From assembly GCA_014529385.2 (NCBI GenBank), contig CM043958.1:149552793-149616792 (forward strand): a stretch of 64,000 nucleotides of DNA, written 5' to 3'. Positions 11,429-22,680 of this stretch are shown in pieces; positions within the stretch are counted from its first letter, which is position 1, and every line of letters begins with the position of its first letter. The notes beneath the pieces are model-generated. The model had not been told where the DNA came from, did not search any database, and worked only from the letters and a program-made list of their open reading frames with translations. Position numbers and translations under genes: made by a program. This DNA comes from Adiantum capillus-veneris (Eukaryota; Streptophyta; Polypodiopsida; Polypodiales; Pteridaceae).

Positions 11429-11429
11429 T

Positions 11430-12182
11430 TGTTAAGTATGGAGCCTGATTTACCCTTGTAATTTTCTGTGGTAAAAGCGCACATTTGTAAGGCCCCCATT
11501 ATGAGGAGAAGCCATCGTGCGTGAAGGAAAATCACTCACCGGAAACCAAAATTTTCACAGACAAGAATCAGGGGCAACTTTAAAGGCCTCAGGGGCGGAG
11601 GCCCCCGAGACTTTTTTTTTCGCCGGAATATTATGGCCGGACGGCGGCCGAAAAGTGGTCAGAAAACAACCGGTCGGTTGGCCGGTGGCCAGTGGTCGGA
11701 AGTCAATGGCCGGTGGCCGGTGGCCAAATTCAATGGCCGGTGGCCGAATTCAAAAGCGGACTTGTCTTCTCAAGGGCGGCCACACATGGGTGGATTGGAG
11801 AGTCCAATTTAGACTTATTCGCACAAGGGCGGCTACACATGGCTATCTCTCATAAGAGAGGGCAGCCCTTTTGGCCTATAAAAGGAGGCCATTTCTACAC
11901 ACATTTCATAGTGTGAAGTTGATGCAACAAGGTGAGTGTGAGGTGGTGAGAGTGAAGCAAGGCGGGAGCTCCATTAAGGGTATAATCCCTTTGTAAACTA
12001 ATTCTTGTTTTGAAGTACTAAAGCCATTGAGTGGCTGCTTTCCCGTGGACGTAGCCCACATTGGGTGAACCACGTATATCGTGTGTACTCTCTCTCTCTC
12101 TCTACTCTATAATCTCGTGTATATAAATCTGTCTCTCTCCATTAAGTAATCTACTCAATTATCTATTTAGCTACGTCTTACA
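11430..12182 (+). repeat. copia-2 3' LTR
   Basis: 753 bp. Relative to the 5' LTR it has a roughly 27-bp duplication of the 'caatggccggtgg' unit near 11706-11740, a slightly longer CT run, an 8-bp deletion just before the terminal CA, and about 17 substitutions that are mainly transitions. Confidence 0.95.
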
Positions 12183-12187
12183 GATAT
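12183..12187. other. Right target-site duplication of copia-2 (GATAT)
   Basis: Second copy of the 5-bp duplication. The gypsy 5' LTR resumes with AAGTCGG directly after it. Confidence 0.93.
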
Positions 12188-12405
12188 AAGTCGGTTTTGT
12201 ACACTGTGAAGGATCTAATTGTACTGAGATATCCCTGTAGCTCTTTCTTGAATGAAGCATTCTTACTCTCTATTCTGAGTTACTTCTTCTCTCATTCCAT
12301 ATATTCTTTGTCATGTTGCTATTTCTAAATGTTAAATCTGAGTTATGAGAAGTTGAGAGCATTATGATGAACCGGTTTTTCTTTGTGTTGATGAACCACA
12401 ACACA
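12188..12405 (+). repeat. Gypsy 5' LTR, second fragment
   Basis: Aligns with 20739-20959. Shared blocks include 'gtgaaggatct', 'tactgagatatc', 'tgtagctctttcttga' and 'atgaaccacaacaca'. It ends at the primer site. Confidence 0.93.
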
Positions 12406-12407
12406 TT

Positions 12408-12422
12408 TGGCGATCCTGCGGG
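12408..12422 (+). other. Gypsy primer-binding-like site
   Basis: TGGCGATCCTGCGGG directly follows the LTR end and resembles a tRNA 3'-end complement. The tRNA species is not identified. Confidence 0.6.
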
Positions 12423-12501
12423 TTATGTTCTCTTTGGTGAGGACATATGCAGTTATCAGGTATTCCATTTCTGTTTATGAAGGTATTTTCTGGAATAATG
12501 C

Positions 12502-14592
12502 ATGTCCGAGAGGGGTACAAGACACTCTCAAGTATATTACACAAGGGCTCAGGCCAGGGCAGGCAATATAGACCCTTTCCATTATGATGATATACATGAA
12601 GATGATGGGACCGATCAATCACCTAAAGAACCATTAGTAAATTCTGGTGGGGAGGGTTCTGGAGCAGCAGAGGGAAGGGTAGTGAGGCAACTGGTTGGAG
12701 CGTTACTCTTGACAGGAGGCCCTGCCAGAAGTAGAAGGTGACTCTACTTTGACCCATTGAGTGTTTCTAGTAGGCAAAGACCTGCAAGACTCCCGACTCC
12801 TATCCCCATGGCCCAACCACCTCCTAACCCACATATTAAATCAGCCAGGCCCAGAGGGAAGTCAAAAGAGGATGTGGATTGTCATGTAGCCCAATTTAAA
12901 ACAAGGTGGCAAGCAAGTGGATATCAGTTTATGTACCCCGATCCTATCAAACTTCAGCAATTTGCAGCCACATTGGAAGGAAAGGCCATGAGCTGGTTCA
13001 ACCAATATGGTATGGCTCACTTTCCTACTTACAATGCACTTAGTCTATCTTTTTTACAAAGATTCAGAAAGGAGAAAACTCCTACTGATATTTTAAGAAA
13101 GTTGCATCGTATCAAACAGGATACAATGCTAGTAGAAGATTTTGCTCAAAAATTTAGAATCTTTGTTGAAAGACTGTAGGGAAATGAGAGACCGATTGAT
13201 GAAATGTTGGCGGGTTATTTCTTGAAAGGTTTAAGAAGTGGAATTAAAAATGCAGTAGCTAGCATTGACATTGCAGGAGGATTTAATAACCTTGTACAAG
13301 CTGCATCTAGAGTTGAGAAGAGGCTTGGCATGACCAAGTCTAGCAAAAGAGGAGCCAAGAATTCTGAATCAGGTTCTGAGTCAGATACATCCTCTTCTAC
13401 TGAATCGGATTCAGAAAGTTCCTCTGATGAAGAGGACAAAAAGAAGAAAAAGAGTCATGCTAAGAAAAAGAAGGACAAGGCAGGTGATGAGGTTGATCTG
13501 ATCCAGCAATTGAACAATATTGGATATTCAGTTATAGCTCCTAAGTACAAGAGGTTTTGTGAAATATGTGAGAAGGATGGGCATACCATTGCTCAGTGCT
13601 GGTACAATCCTAAATAGAGGAGTAAACCATCTTCAGGTACTAGTCGGGATAATGCTTCAGCAGAGGCAAATTAGGTGGCTCCATTCCGAGGAAGACCACC
13701 AAGACAGGGGAATCAGAGAGGACCTGGTAGAAATCAAGATAATAATTAGAGAAGACCCCAAGGGGTAATGCCTTGTGTCATATGTGGTGACCCTAATCAT
13801 TGCGTAGGTCTCAGATGTGCATTGTGGGTAAAGCATAGAGAGGAAAGGGGTATTCCGGTCGTGCCTTTTAATCAAGAGAACCAGCAAGCAGGTCCTCCAC
13901 AACCTCCTCAAAATAAACCACAGGCACAGGCTAATGTCATCATTATAGATATTCCAATCTATCAAGGGCCAAATACTGGATCAGCAACAAGAGACCAACT
14001 TGAGGAATATGATAATGTGGAGATTGATTGCAACCATCCAGAGCATCTGGAGCCAGGGATTGATGTATTGGCTGTCACAACGTCTAAGGCCAAAGGCCCT
14101 ATTGACTGGGAGCAGCAAAGAGGAGTAAGAGATCAAGTGCATACACATGTTCAGAAGGAGCAGCAACATCAAGTTTTGGAGGAGAATTCCGATTCCGATG
14201 AACCACTGCAACAACAAAAGAAGGTGGAGGTATCTGAACCTGATTGGTTTGAGGTACTTATTAACTCTCTCTTGAACTTATCTTTGGATCAAATGCTTTC
14301 CATAGTACCATCATTTAAGGAAAGGTTATTGCACAAGTTGTTGGGAAAGCACTATGGAATTCCGACTCAGCAGAAAGGGGAACCAGGTGTGAATACCATT
14401 CATCCTTCTGATGTGGATTTCATGGTCCCAGTTATTAAGGTGACTTTGCAAGACAGGATATTTGAAGAGGTATTGTTGGATGGAGGATCTGGAGTCAATA
14501 TTTTACCTGAGTCGGTCTATCTCACAATGGACTTAGGAAAGTTGGAACCAACACCTTTCCAAGTTAAAATGGCTGATCAGAGAAGGGCCTAG
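12502..14592 (+). pseudogene. gag: Gypsy gag-protease region, frame broken by stops
   Basis: One reading frame persists for about 700 codons but is cut by TGA at 12739 and TAG at 13177, 13615, 13672, 13747 and 14590. Contents in order: Retrotrans_gag domain (QFAATLEGKAMSWFNQY, FLQRFRKEKTPTDILRKL); a Ser/Glu/Lys-rich stretch; CCHC-like CEICEKDGHTIAQCW at about 13556; a second cysteine motif CVICGDPNHCVGLRC at about 13771; and an aspartic-protease-like DGGSGVNILPE near 14480. Gag would form particles and the protease would process the polyprotein. Five of the six stops are TAG. Confidence 0.9.
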
Positions 14593-14796
14593 CCTATAGG
14601 GATTTTAAGGAACTCTTCCATTCAGATTGCAGGTATACACTTTCAAGTAAACTTTGTTGTACTCAGAATGAAGGAAGAAGATGCTTCCTATGAGATGTTG
14701 TTGGGTAGACCTTGGTTTAGATTGGCCAAGGTAAAACAGGATTGGGGTGAGAATCAGGTGGTTCTTACCAAGGGTAAATAGGTAACCACTATTCCT

Positions 14797-17700
14797 ATGC
14801 TGGGTAGAAAGCACATTCCTGGCAAACAAAGGCCACTGTTTTCTCAATCAATCAGTCTTGCTAAAGAAGTAGAGGATGATGAAGAGGAAGCCTTTTTGCA
14901 GGCTAATCCAACTGTTGTTCCAGTGTTTGACGTTGACATTGAAGGTATCTTGCAAAAAGAACAGGAACCTGCAGAATTTGTTGTTGAAACTGCTATGGGT
15001 CAGGAAATTCAGGGATCCGACATACTAAAGTTGATGGATCATAGTGTATCTTCTAGTACCAAAGAGGAAGTTCAGCAAGAGGAAAGAGATGCCAGAGACA
15101 AGGTAGAAAAGATCTATAATAAAAGGTTTGGTGGCTCTAAAAGAGTACAATTGGATGAACTCAGAGAGTTGAACTTAGGGACTGAGGATGACCCAGAGAT
15201 GGTCAAAGTCAGCATTTATGTGGATGGAGAATTTTTACAGGATTTGTTGCAGTTGTTGCTGGAGTATAAGGATGTATTTGCTTGGGATTACTCAGATGTT
15301 AAAGGTATTGATCCACTACTGCATCAGCGTCACATTAATCTGAGAGAAGATGCAATTCCAATTGTGTAGCAAAGATATCGGATGAACCCTAATTTTGCAC
15401 AACAGGTCAAGTAGGAAATTGACAAGTTATTGGTAGTTGGATTTATGAACCTATTCATGAGGTTACTTGGTTATCACCAATCATTGTGGTACCAAACAAA
15501 AATGGGAAGATTAGAGTATGTGTTGATTACAGGAAGTTAAATGTAGCCACAATTACATATCCTTTCCCAATGCCTTTTTGTGATGCTATATTGGATGTAG
15601 TAGCAGGGAAAGAAATGTATAGTTTCCTTGATGGTTTTTCAGGGTATAATCAGATTAAAGTTGTTGAGGAGGATCAACACAAAACAGCCTTCATAACAGA
15701 TTGGGGAGCTTTTGCATCTACAGTCATGAATTTTGGTCTCAAGAATGGACCACTATCATTCAATTTTACAGCTTATAAAACATTTGAGCCTTATTGCAGG
15801 ATTTCATGAGGGTTTTTGTGAATGACTTCTCAGTTTTTGGTCAAACAGATTTACACCTTCAGCATCTGAAGTTATGTTTTGAAAGGTGTCAGATGTTCAG
15901 ATTATCCTTAAATCCTTACAAAATGTAATGGCAATCAGAAGTGGTGTGCTATTGGGTCATCTGGTATCTCAAGAAGAAATGTCTATAGATGTGAAGAAGA
16001 TTGAAGTAATTCAATCAGCACAAGTACCTACCAATCTCAAGGAATTGAGCAAATTTGTGGGACAAGTCAAATGGCATAGCAGGTACATCAGATATTTGGC
16101 CAATGTGTGCATGCCTCTTACCCACTTAACAAAAAAGCATGTAGACTTTGTATGGTTTGAGAACCTCAGGAGAAATCATTTCAGATTTTAAAGAAAATGT
16201 TGTCAATTGCTCCTATATTACAACCTCCATATTGGGTACTACCATTTCATGTATTTGTTGATGCCTCGGATGTGGCTATTGGAGCTATGTTAATGCAGGA
16301 GAAGACCCAAGGGTGGTTCCGACCTGTGTATTATGCCAGTAGGGTACTTACCTTTGCTGAGAAGAATTATGTAGTAACTGAGAGAGAAGCCTTAGGGATG
16401 GTTTATGCTTTGAATAATTCAAGCATTACCTCCTATGCAATAGGGTCATATTCCATGTTGATCACCAAGCTTTGCTTTACCTTATCAAAAAGCCCTTACT
16501 TACAGGTAGGTTAGCAAGGTGGATGTTGCTGTTACAGGAGTTTGACTTCATCATTGTTCATACACCTGGAAAAGAGCATGCAATAGCTGATTATCTGAGT
16601 CGGATTGAGAAAGGAGAACAACCGACAGGAGTTCAGGATTAGTTACCAGATGCAGAATTATTTGAAATTCAGAGTCCCATTATTGATTCATGGTATGATC
16701 AAATGCTTGTTTTCTTAACTAATGGTATCATGCCAATTGAGTTTACAACAGATCAAAGAAGGAAATTTGCTCTCACTAGCAGACCTTTTCTGCTTATTGT
16801 TGGAGATTTATATAGAAAAGGGATTGATCAGGTAATTAGGAGATGTGTACCACATTTTGAGTAATCAGCTGTGTTGCAAGAAGCTCATTTTTGGAGCAGC
16901 AGGAGGTCATTTCTCAGGCGATATCACAGCAAAAAAGATATTACAAGCTAGTTTATGGTGGCCTACTGTATTGAAGGATGCTCATTCCTATGCAAAAAGT
17001 TGTGTGGTGGTATGTCAACAATTTGGTCAACCTGATTCTAGGGACAAGATGATAGATCATCCTATATTACCATTGGAACCATTTCAAAATTGGGGTATGG
17101 ATTTTGTGGGACCAATAAAGCCTACAACTAGTAAGGGGTGCAAATACATTTTAGTTGCTACTGATTATTGCACTAAGTGGGTGGAAGTTGTGGCTTTAAA
17201 AGACAACAAGGCTCAGAGTGTAGGAAAGTTCCTGTATCACAACATTATGACCAAGTTTGGTTGTCCTGTTGAATTGGTCACTGATAGAGGGACACATTTT
17301 CTGAATGAAGTGATTTTTGAGTTAACTAAAACCCACATGATTATGCATAAAAAATCTACAGCTTATCATCCCCAGGCCAATGGATAGGCTGAAAGTACCA
17401 ATAAAACACTCATTAAAATTCTGAAGAAGATTGTTCAAGAAAATAAGAAAGACTGGGATGAAAAGCTAAATTCTTATTTGTGGTCTTTCAGAACAACCTT
17501 CAAGGTAACAACAGGTATGACTCCTTTCAGGTTAGTGTATGGTCTTGAAGTTGTGGTCCCTATGGAGTTTGTGGTACCTAGCCTCCGAATTAGTGCTGAG
17601 AAAATGACTCCAAAGTTATCAGTTCAGCACAGAAGCAAATATTTAATGCAACTGGAGGAAGACAGGTTGGTAAGCTCATACATTTTAGATGTGATTCAGA

Positions 17701-18152
17701 GAAGAAGGAAAGCTTGGGTAAGCATGAATGTCAAATTCAAAGTTTTCCAGGTGGAAGATTGGGTTATGCTATACAACTCTAGGTTGGGTCCTCATCCTGG
17801 AAAGCTGAACTTGAGATACAAAGGACCATATCAGATTATGAAGGACTTACGTCAAGGAACATTCATTGTGGTAGATGTATTTGGCACTAGAGTGGATAAA
17901 CGTGTCAATGGGTTCAGGTTAAAGAAGTTTCACGGAAAGCCACCTCATTTGGAATGGCTTAAACCTACTATGCCAGATGCTGCCTTCTGTGAAGCTATTG
18001 GAATTTTTCCCAATACTGTGGAGCAGGTTACTAATGAATCTTCATCAGATAATACAAGGATTTCAGTCAGATACTGGATCGGATTTCACTGGCTCGGAGT
18101 TTGCTTGCTCGGAATATTAGTGGATCGGATTGCAACTTATTGGATTATTTAA
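14797..18152 (+). pseudogene. pol: Gypsy pol (RT, RNase H, integrase), inactivated
   Basis: The same frame as gag runs to TAG at 15367 and 15412, then frameshifts follow near 15440, 15800, 16190 and 16510. RT: VDYRKLN, YSFLDGFSGYNQI, and FVNDFSVFG at about 15812, where the catalytic YxDD motif has lost an Asp. RNase H: FHVFVDASDVAIGAML and YVVTEREAL at 16197-16514. Integrase: zinc-binding GGHFSGDITAKKIL at 16845 onward, catalytic region MDFVGPI and TDRGTHF, then YHPQANG followed by TAG at 17385 where the family has Gln, then AESTNK. The C-terminal part continues to 18152 without a chromodomain that I can see. Confidence 0.9.
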
Positions 18153-18194
18153 AAAACGTTTAGGATTCAAATTTGGTGTGGAAGAGCGTGCAAA

Positions 18195-18329
18195 GTGCTC
18201 TCCACTAAGCGCTATCATAAGAGTTAGGGAGGGAGTAATCACCTCACACACTTTTAGCGCTTAGTGCTCTCCACTAAGCGCTATCATAAGAGTTAGGGAG
18301 AGAGTAATCACCTCACACACTTTCAGACG
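18195..18329. repeat. 69-bp tandem duplication in the pol-accessory ORF spacer
   Basis: Units start at 18195 and 18264, each 'gtgctctccactaagcgc' through 'cacctcacacacttt', with one internal difference. They lie between the integrase end and the extra ORF, where a subgenomic promoter or splice acceptor would be expected. Confidence 0.93.
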
Positions 18330-18414
18330 TTTCCACGCTTGTGTGAATCACATAAGCCGATTCTGCATGTATTCACAGCAGTCCTTTAAGCTTTCTTCTC
18401 CTTCTACGCCCACC

Positions 18415-20455
18415 ATGCCTAAATCAAAAGCAGGTTCAGTGATGAGACCTTCGCCAGACAATGAGCAGGGTGATGCATGTAAGTTGCGCCCTTCCAGGAA
18501 AGGTGTCACACTCATAGTGGATGTGCCTGATCCAGAGGATGATGTTGAAGTGCTCCCAGAAGAGGAAACAACTCCTTTATCCTCTAGCACGATGTTGTAG
18601 CACCTCATGGAGCCATTCACAAATTTTAAAGTGGAGATTGACTGTCAAGCAGAATGCAATGAGAGATGGCTGAAGGCAGTTGGCTTGTATGAGTTTGCTA
18701 CACTTCCCTCGAGTCAATGGAAGACAAACATCTATGCCAAGACACAAATGGAACTATTGAGGAAGACCAGAGGAGCTATTCGAAAAAGGTAAATCTCAGT
18801 CCGGGTGTGGTTGCATAGGTATTTCAACTTCCTTTCACCTCTATAACTACAGCACCCAAATGTTCTGATGAAGACTTGAAAAAAGAGCTTGCTCCAAGGG
18901 AAGGGGGTAGACAGTATTTCATGTTAGAAAATGTGGACTATTGTAGAAGAGAACAACTTAAGTGGTTCTTAGAAAGGGTTTGTTTTCTAGCCAAGTATGA
19001 CTACATGTCTAAAGACAATTGGGCACCATTATGTTTTGTTGAGAATGGGGTAAAGTTATCTAGGTTCATTGGATTTATGAGAGAATCCATGCAGAGATTT
19101 TCAGCCCGGATAAGAGAAAGACACAGTACAGTAGCAGCAGGCTATCAGCATTTCTTTTATTTCTGTTTGTTTTTGCTTAAAGAGTGAATGCAGGGGAGAT
19201 TTCAGTGTCTGCTATGACTCCTAGTCTTGAGTCAACTCTAGTATAGGATTATATTAAAATATCTGAGAAATCAGCTATCACTACAGGAGGTGGAGACAAA
19301 TTGCAGACTTTACAAGATTTGATTGATGCAGGTTATACTGAGCAAGAGGCAAAAATGGTATTGGCTAGTCCTGAGCATAACTTACTCTTGGGTGATCTAT
19401 TGAAAAATATGGATGTTGATACCCAAACACCAAGCAGGATTATAGGAAAGACTTCCACAATGCCTAAAAAGAGGAAATTGGATGCTTCTGTGCATGAAGT
19501 AACCACATCCTTGGACTTCTCTGCAGTTGGTCCAAGTTCTGCATCAAAGTTTGAAATTAATGTTTCTGATGTATCAACAACTCTTAAAATGCTTAAGGCT
19601 TTACATGGCTTTGTCGCTAATCAGTAGCAGCAAATGGAAGATCAATTACAAAGTGTAGCAGATTCTGATGTTTCGAAAGTCATGCTACAGCAGCAGTCAA
19701 AATTATTGGAAGATCTGAAATTGGAACTAGTGGACATGAAAGAAAAACATCAGCAGGAAATGCAGCTTCAGTTACAACTACATCAACAGGAAGTAGCCAA
19801 GGTTAAATTGCCCTTGGGTATGTTTCAGGATTGGACAAAAGATCTAGAAAGTAGAGTTAATTCTGAATTGGATCAGAATTCTGTCAGAAATACAAAATTA
19901 CAGATACAAAATGAGATGCTTCAACAAAGGTTGAAACCTTTACAAGAATTAGAGAAGCAGGTGTTGGCTCAAGAGGATGTAAATGTCACTGAAGTGCTTA
20001 TGGAAGAAAGAGATCTGAATTTGGCCAGGCAGCAGTTAGTAGAGGGGATGCAAGATGTGTGGAAGGCCATGAGAGAGAGATTGACTTCAATTGTCAAATA
20101 TCTTTATGAAGCTGTGAAAGCAGGATTTGTTAGTTCTTATGAAGCTGATTTGTTGGAGACAGTGGAACACTTGAAGAAAGAGAAGCAGATTTATCTAGAG
20201 TAGTTGCAGGATTACAAGGGAAAAGAGTTGCATAAAGAAGAAGAACGTATGTTTGGATCAGGTTCTGCATTGAAGAAGTTAGTGGATGTTTCTGTTCAAA
20301 CTTTGCAGGTTGATGATCAAGTTCAGAAGTCAAATGTGGGAGATATTTTAATGGAGAGTGCACCTCAGCAGGACTTTGCAGTTGTTGCAAATGCTGGAGA
20401 TCCAGCTCATGAAGTGTTTACTGAAGATGTTGCCAAAGAAGGATCTGCAATTTAG
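18415..20455 (+). pseudogene. Accessory ORF of the gypsy element, function unknown
   Basis: Sense-strand ORF between pol and the 3' LTR, the position of env-like genes. The ATG at 18415 (caccATG) opens MPKSKAGSVM. The frame has a TAG after TML, a frameshift near 18790-18810, a segment at 18876-19187, and then one frame from 19301 to 20455 cut by TAG at 19625 and 20201. The protein would be roughly 600-680 residues. It has an acidic N-terminus, a middle with FMLENVDYCRREQLKWFLERV, a nuclear-signal-like PKKRK, and a long Gln/Glu/Leu-rich coiled coil. No signal peptide, furin-like site or clear transmembrane anchor was seen, so an envelope role is unsupported. I do not recognise the family. Confidence 0.6.
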
Positions 20456-20553
20456 GGTGGTAAAGACTCATTATTTTTGTCTATCTCTTTCTGATCAAGA
20501 GATATGTGGATTGAGTCAAATTTCTGGGAAATCCACCACCGGGACGTGCAATG

Positions 20554-20957
20554 TGTTGACAGGCATATTAGTACGTCAGTTTAATAGTTAGTCATATCTA
20601 TTTTCTTAGTCAGTCGGATATGTTTCATCGGATATATAGTAAGTCGGATTGTAGTCAATCGGATGTTGATCAATCAGATATTTTACAGTTATCTGTATCA
20701 AGACTGAGGTTGTTATCACTTCTTGGAAAAGTTGATAAAAGTCGGTTCTTTACGCTGTGAAGGATCTGATTGTACTGAGATATCTCTGTAGCTCTTTCTT
20801 GATGAATGAAGCATTCTTACTCTCTATTTTGAGTTACTTCTTCTCTCATTCCATATATTCTGTGTCATGTTACTATTTCTGAATGTTAAATCTGAGTTAT
20901 GAGAAGTTGAGAGCATTATGATGAACCGGTTTTTCTCTGTGTTGATGAACCACAACA

Positions 20958-20959
<2 letters not shown>
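20554..20959 (+). repeat. Gypsy 3' LTR
   Basis: Starts TGTTGACAGG and ends CACAACACA, about 406 bp and uninterrupted. It is followed directly by the resumed (GA)n target tract. An extra 'tttcatcggatata' relative to the 5' copy shows indel divergence. Confidence 0.92.

Positions 20960-21037
<78 letters not shown>
20960..21037. repeat. (GA)n microsatellite, right half of the gypsy target site
   Basis: GA run starting at the last base of the gypsy element. The other half lies at 6464-6512. Confidence 0.96.
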
Positions 21038-21039
<2 letters not shown>

Positions 21040-21180
21040 ACACAAGACATGGGTGGAGCAAGTACAACAATATGAAAGAGAGCCCCTTATTCTTCTATCT
21101 AGTAAAGAAAAGGGTGTGTGTACAAATGATGGGTATCCAGATACCTCTGGTGCAAACGGCTGGGGTAACAGAATCTGTTA
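21038..21180. repeat. Dispersed repeat family R2, copy A
   Basis: 'acacaagacatgggtggagc', 'caatatg-gagag', 'gtgtgtgtacaaatgatggg' and 'gcctctgg-like' blocks align with 23005-23150. Both copies sit directly right of a (GA)n tract. The DNA left of the gypsy insertion (6420-6463) resembles 22870-22918, so the gypsy element split one R2 copy. Confidence 0.8.
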
Positions 21181-21229
21181 TGTCTTGTTAGAGCATGAAC
21201 ACTCTAACTCTGCATCTATAGACATGTCA

Positions 21230-21900
21230 TGCACTATAGAAATGTTGTGCACATCAATCTGGAGATTGGAAAATGAGACTCTTCTCGTCTCTTCTTGACA
21301 CATCTGCAACACAATCAAGACTATGCAGTCTCGTACCTCAAATACATGTATAGGGTAGACCAAGCCAATCTTGGATCCTCTAGCAATGAATAGCAAATTG
21401 CAATGCATTTGAAAGAGTTATCCTCTAAGTACTACCTGACAGCCACTGTCTCACTGAGATCAAGCTCTACCTCAGCTGAGGAACGGAACACACATGACAA
21501 ATTGTGTATGATGCACCACTCGGAAATGACAAACATATGTCTCATATGCCCTCTATGTCACATGCTAAAATATCATTGAGTCGCACATAACTATGTCTTC
21601 CAATAGAAAAACTACTAAACCACTCATGACATGGTGTGATATGGAAATCAACATCGTCATCTAGTAACCACTACGGAGAAAGTGTGCTATCAATAGACAT
21701 ATCTGCAAGAGATATACTTGAGGCAAGGCATCACCATCAGTGGCATATACGACCACTACTATTGCATCTCTAGCATGTGTCAAATCCACATGTAGACGTT
21801 GCATACATCTCCATTTTTGCCTCATACATCTGAAGCAACATCATCTAATGTGTCCTGCTGACTACAATCCCAACATCTCAAGTGTCAACACGAATGAAAT
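21230..21900 (-). pseudogene. Copia relic: knuckle, protease and pre-integrase fragments
   Basis: The minus strand shows a CWDC-like knuckle near 21858-21881. A protease-like stretch in 21500-21690 (WLLDDDVDFHITPCHEWFSS, then DICLSFPSGASYTICHV) parallels the WILDSGASxHMTP active-site region of copia elements, with the catalytic DSG lost. IARGSKIG-VYP near 21380 parallels the block before the integrase. Heavily mutated, with no LTRs found. The call is from alignment by eye. Confidence 0.55.
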
Positions 21901-22370
21901 TGTTGTCTCTCATAAGCCATTGTCATAAACTCAAAACTATCACATTTATCAAATTCCATGAGAGAATGTCAAAGTGGGAGAAAAACTCAACCATTATCAA
22001 CAAAACAATGCCAAAGTAGGATAAACAAGAGCTATGGATCTACAACATGTACAAGGGCAATGTGCATAAACCAATGCCAAAAGAAAAGTAACAATTGTAA
22101 CCTATAAGATGTTACAAAACCGTGCTGAAAAACTCTTTGAAGTAACCCACACTATCATACATGAGTGCAGTAATTGTGTTGCATAAAGCACACTGAAAAA
22201 ATGCAACTTGTGAGCTAAAAACTTGAGCCAAAAGTCTTTCCATTGGCCTTAATCAAAACACAAAGAAGTCAGCTACCTATAAGCACACTCTACAGAAGAA
22301 CCTACAAAGCTATACCACCTTGCAGTAGTCTGCTGCAAAAAACTCCCAAATATGCTCCAAAATTATAAAA

Positions 22371-22680
22371 CTTTCTTTTACGAAGTTGTAGAGCACGAAA
22401 TTTGATTAGAAGATTCAAAACAAGCATGAAAGGTCGCTTCTAAGTGGGTGAAAACAAATCAACAAAAAAGTGTTGTTGTGTACCCACGTTCTGTAGATAG
22501 TTGAACCACTCAATAGAAAAATTGATGACAAATTTGGGATAATTTTCTTCTACAAAGTTGTAGATTATGCCAAAAAGGAGTGGTGTTGAGGCTAGAATTT
22601 TCAAATCTACAATCTACAAGGAGAAAAATGATTTGCAAAATAGTGTTGTTGCACATACACAATTTTTGAAGCACCTTCAC
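22371..22680. repeat. Degenerate direct repeat, about 172 bp, two units
   Basis: 'tttcttttacgaagttgtag' at 22373 matches 'ttttcttctacaaagttgta' at 22543. 'agtgttgttgtgtaccca' at 22470 matches 'agtgttgttgcacata' near 22641. Non-coding and related to no other feature here. Confidence 0.5.

Larger units (their letters stand above)
6683..12182 (+). mobile_element. Ty1/copia retrotransposon, nearly intact (copia-2)
   Basis: A 5.5-kb element bounded by LTRs that begin TG and end CA, with a 5-bp duplication GATAT. A tRNA-iMet primer site lies at 7417-7428 and a purine tract before the 3' LTR at 11421-11428. One long polyprotein frame carries every copia domain and has a single internal stop. The LTRs differ by only about 2-3 percent plus a few indels, so this is a young insertion in the gypsy 5' LTR. 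A Tork-like affinity is possible but not shown. Confidence 0.96.
6513..20959 (+). mobile_element. Ty3/gypsy retrotransposon with nested copia insertion
   Basis: The 5' LTR (6513-6682 plus 12188-12405, interrupted by copia-2) matches the 3' LTR at 20554-20959. A primer-binding-like site follows the 5' LTR. The internal region reads gag, protease, RT, RNase H, integrase and then an extra ORF. Integrase after RNase H is the gypsy order. The integrase style (MDFVGPI, ATDYCTKWVEV, TDRGTHF) and the lack of a visible chromodomain suggest the non-chromovirus OTA (Tat/Athila/Ogre) side; that placement is inference. The coding region is full of nonsense codons, mostly TAG. LTR divergence of several percent makes it older than the nested copia. 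Confidence 0.92.
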
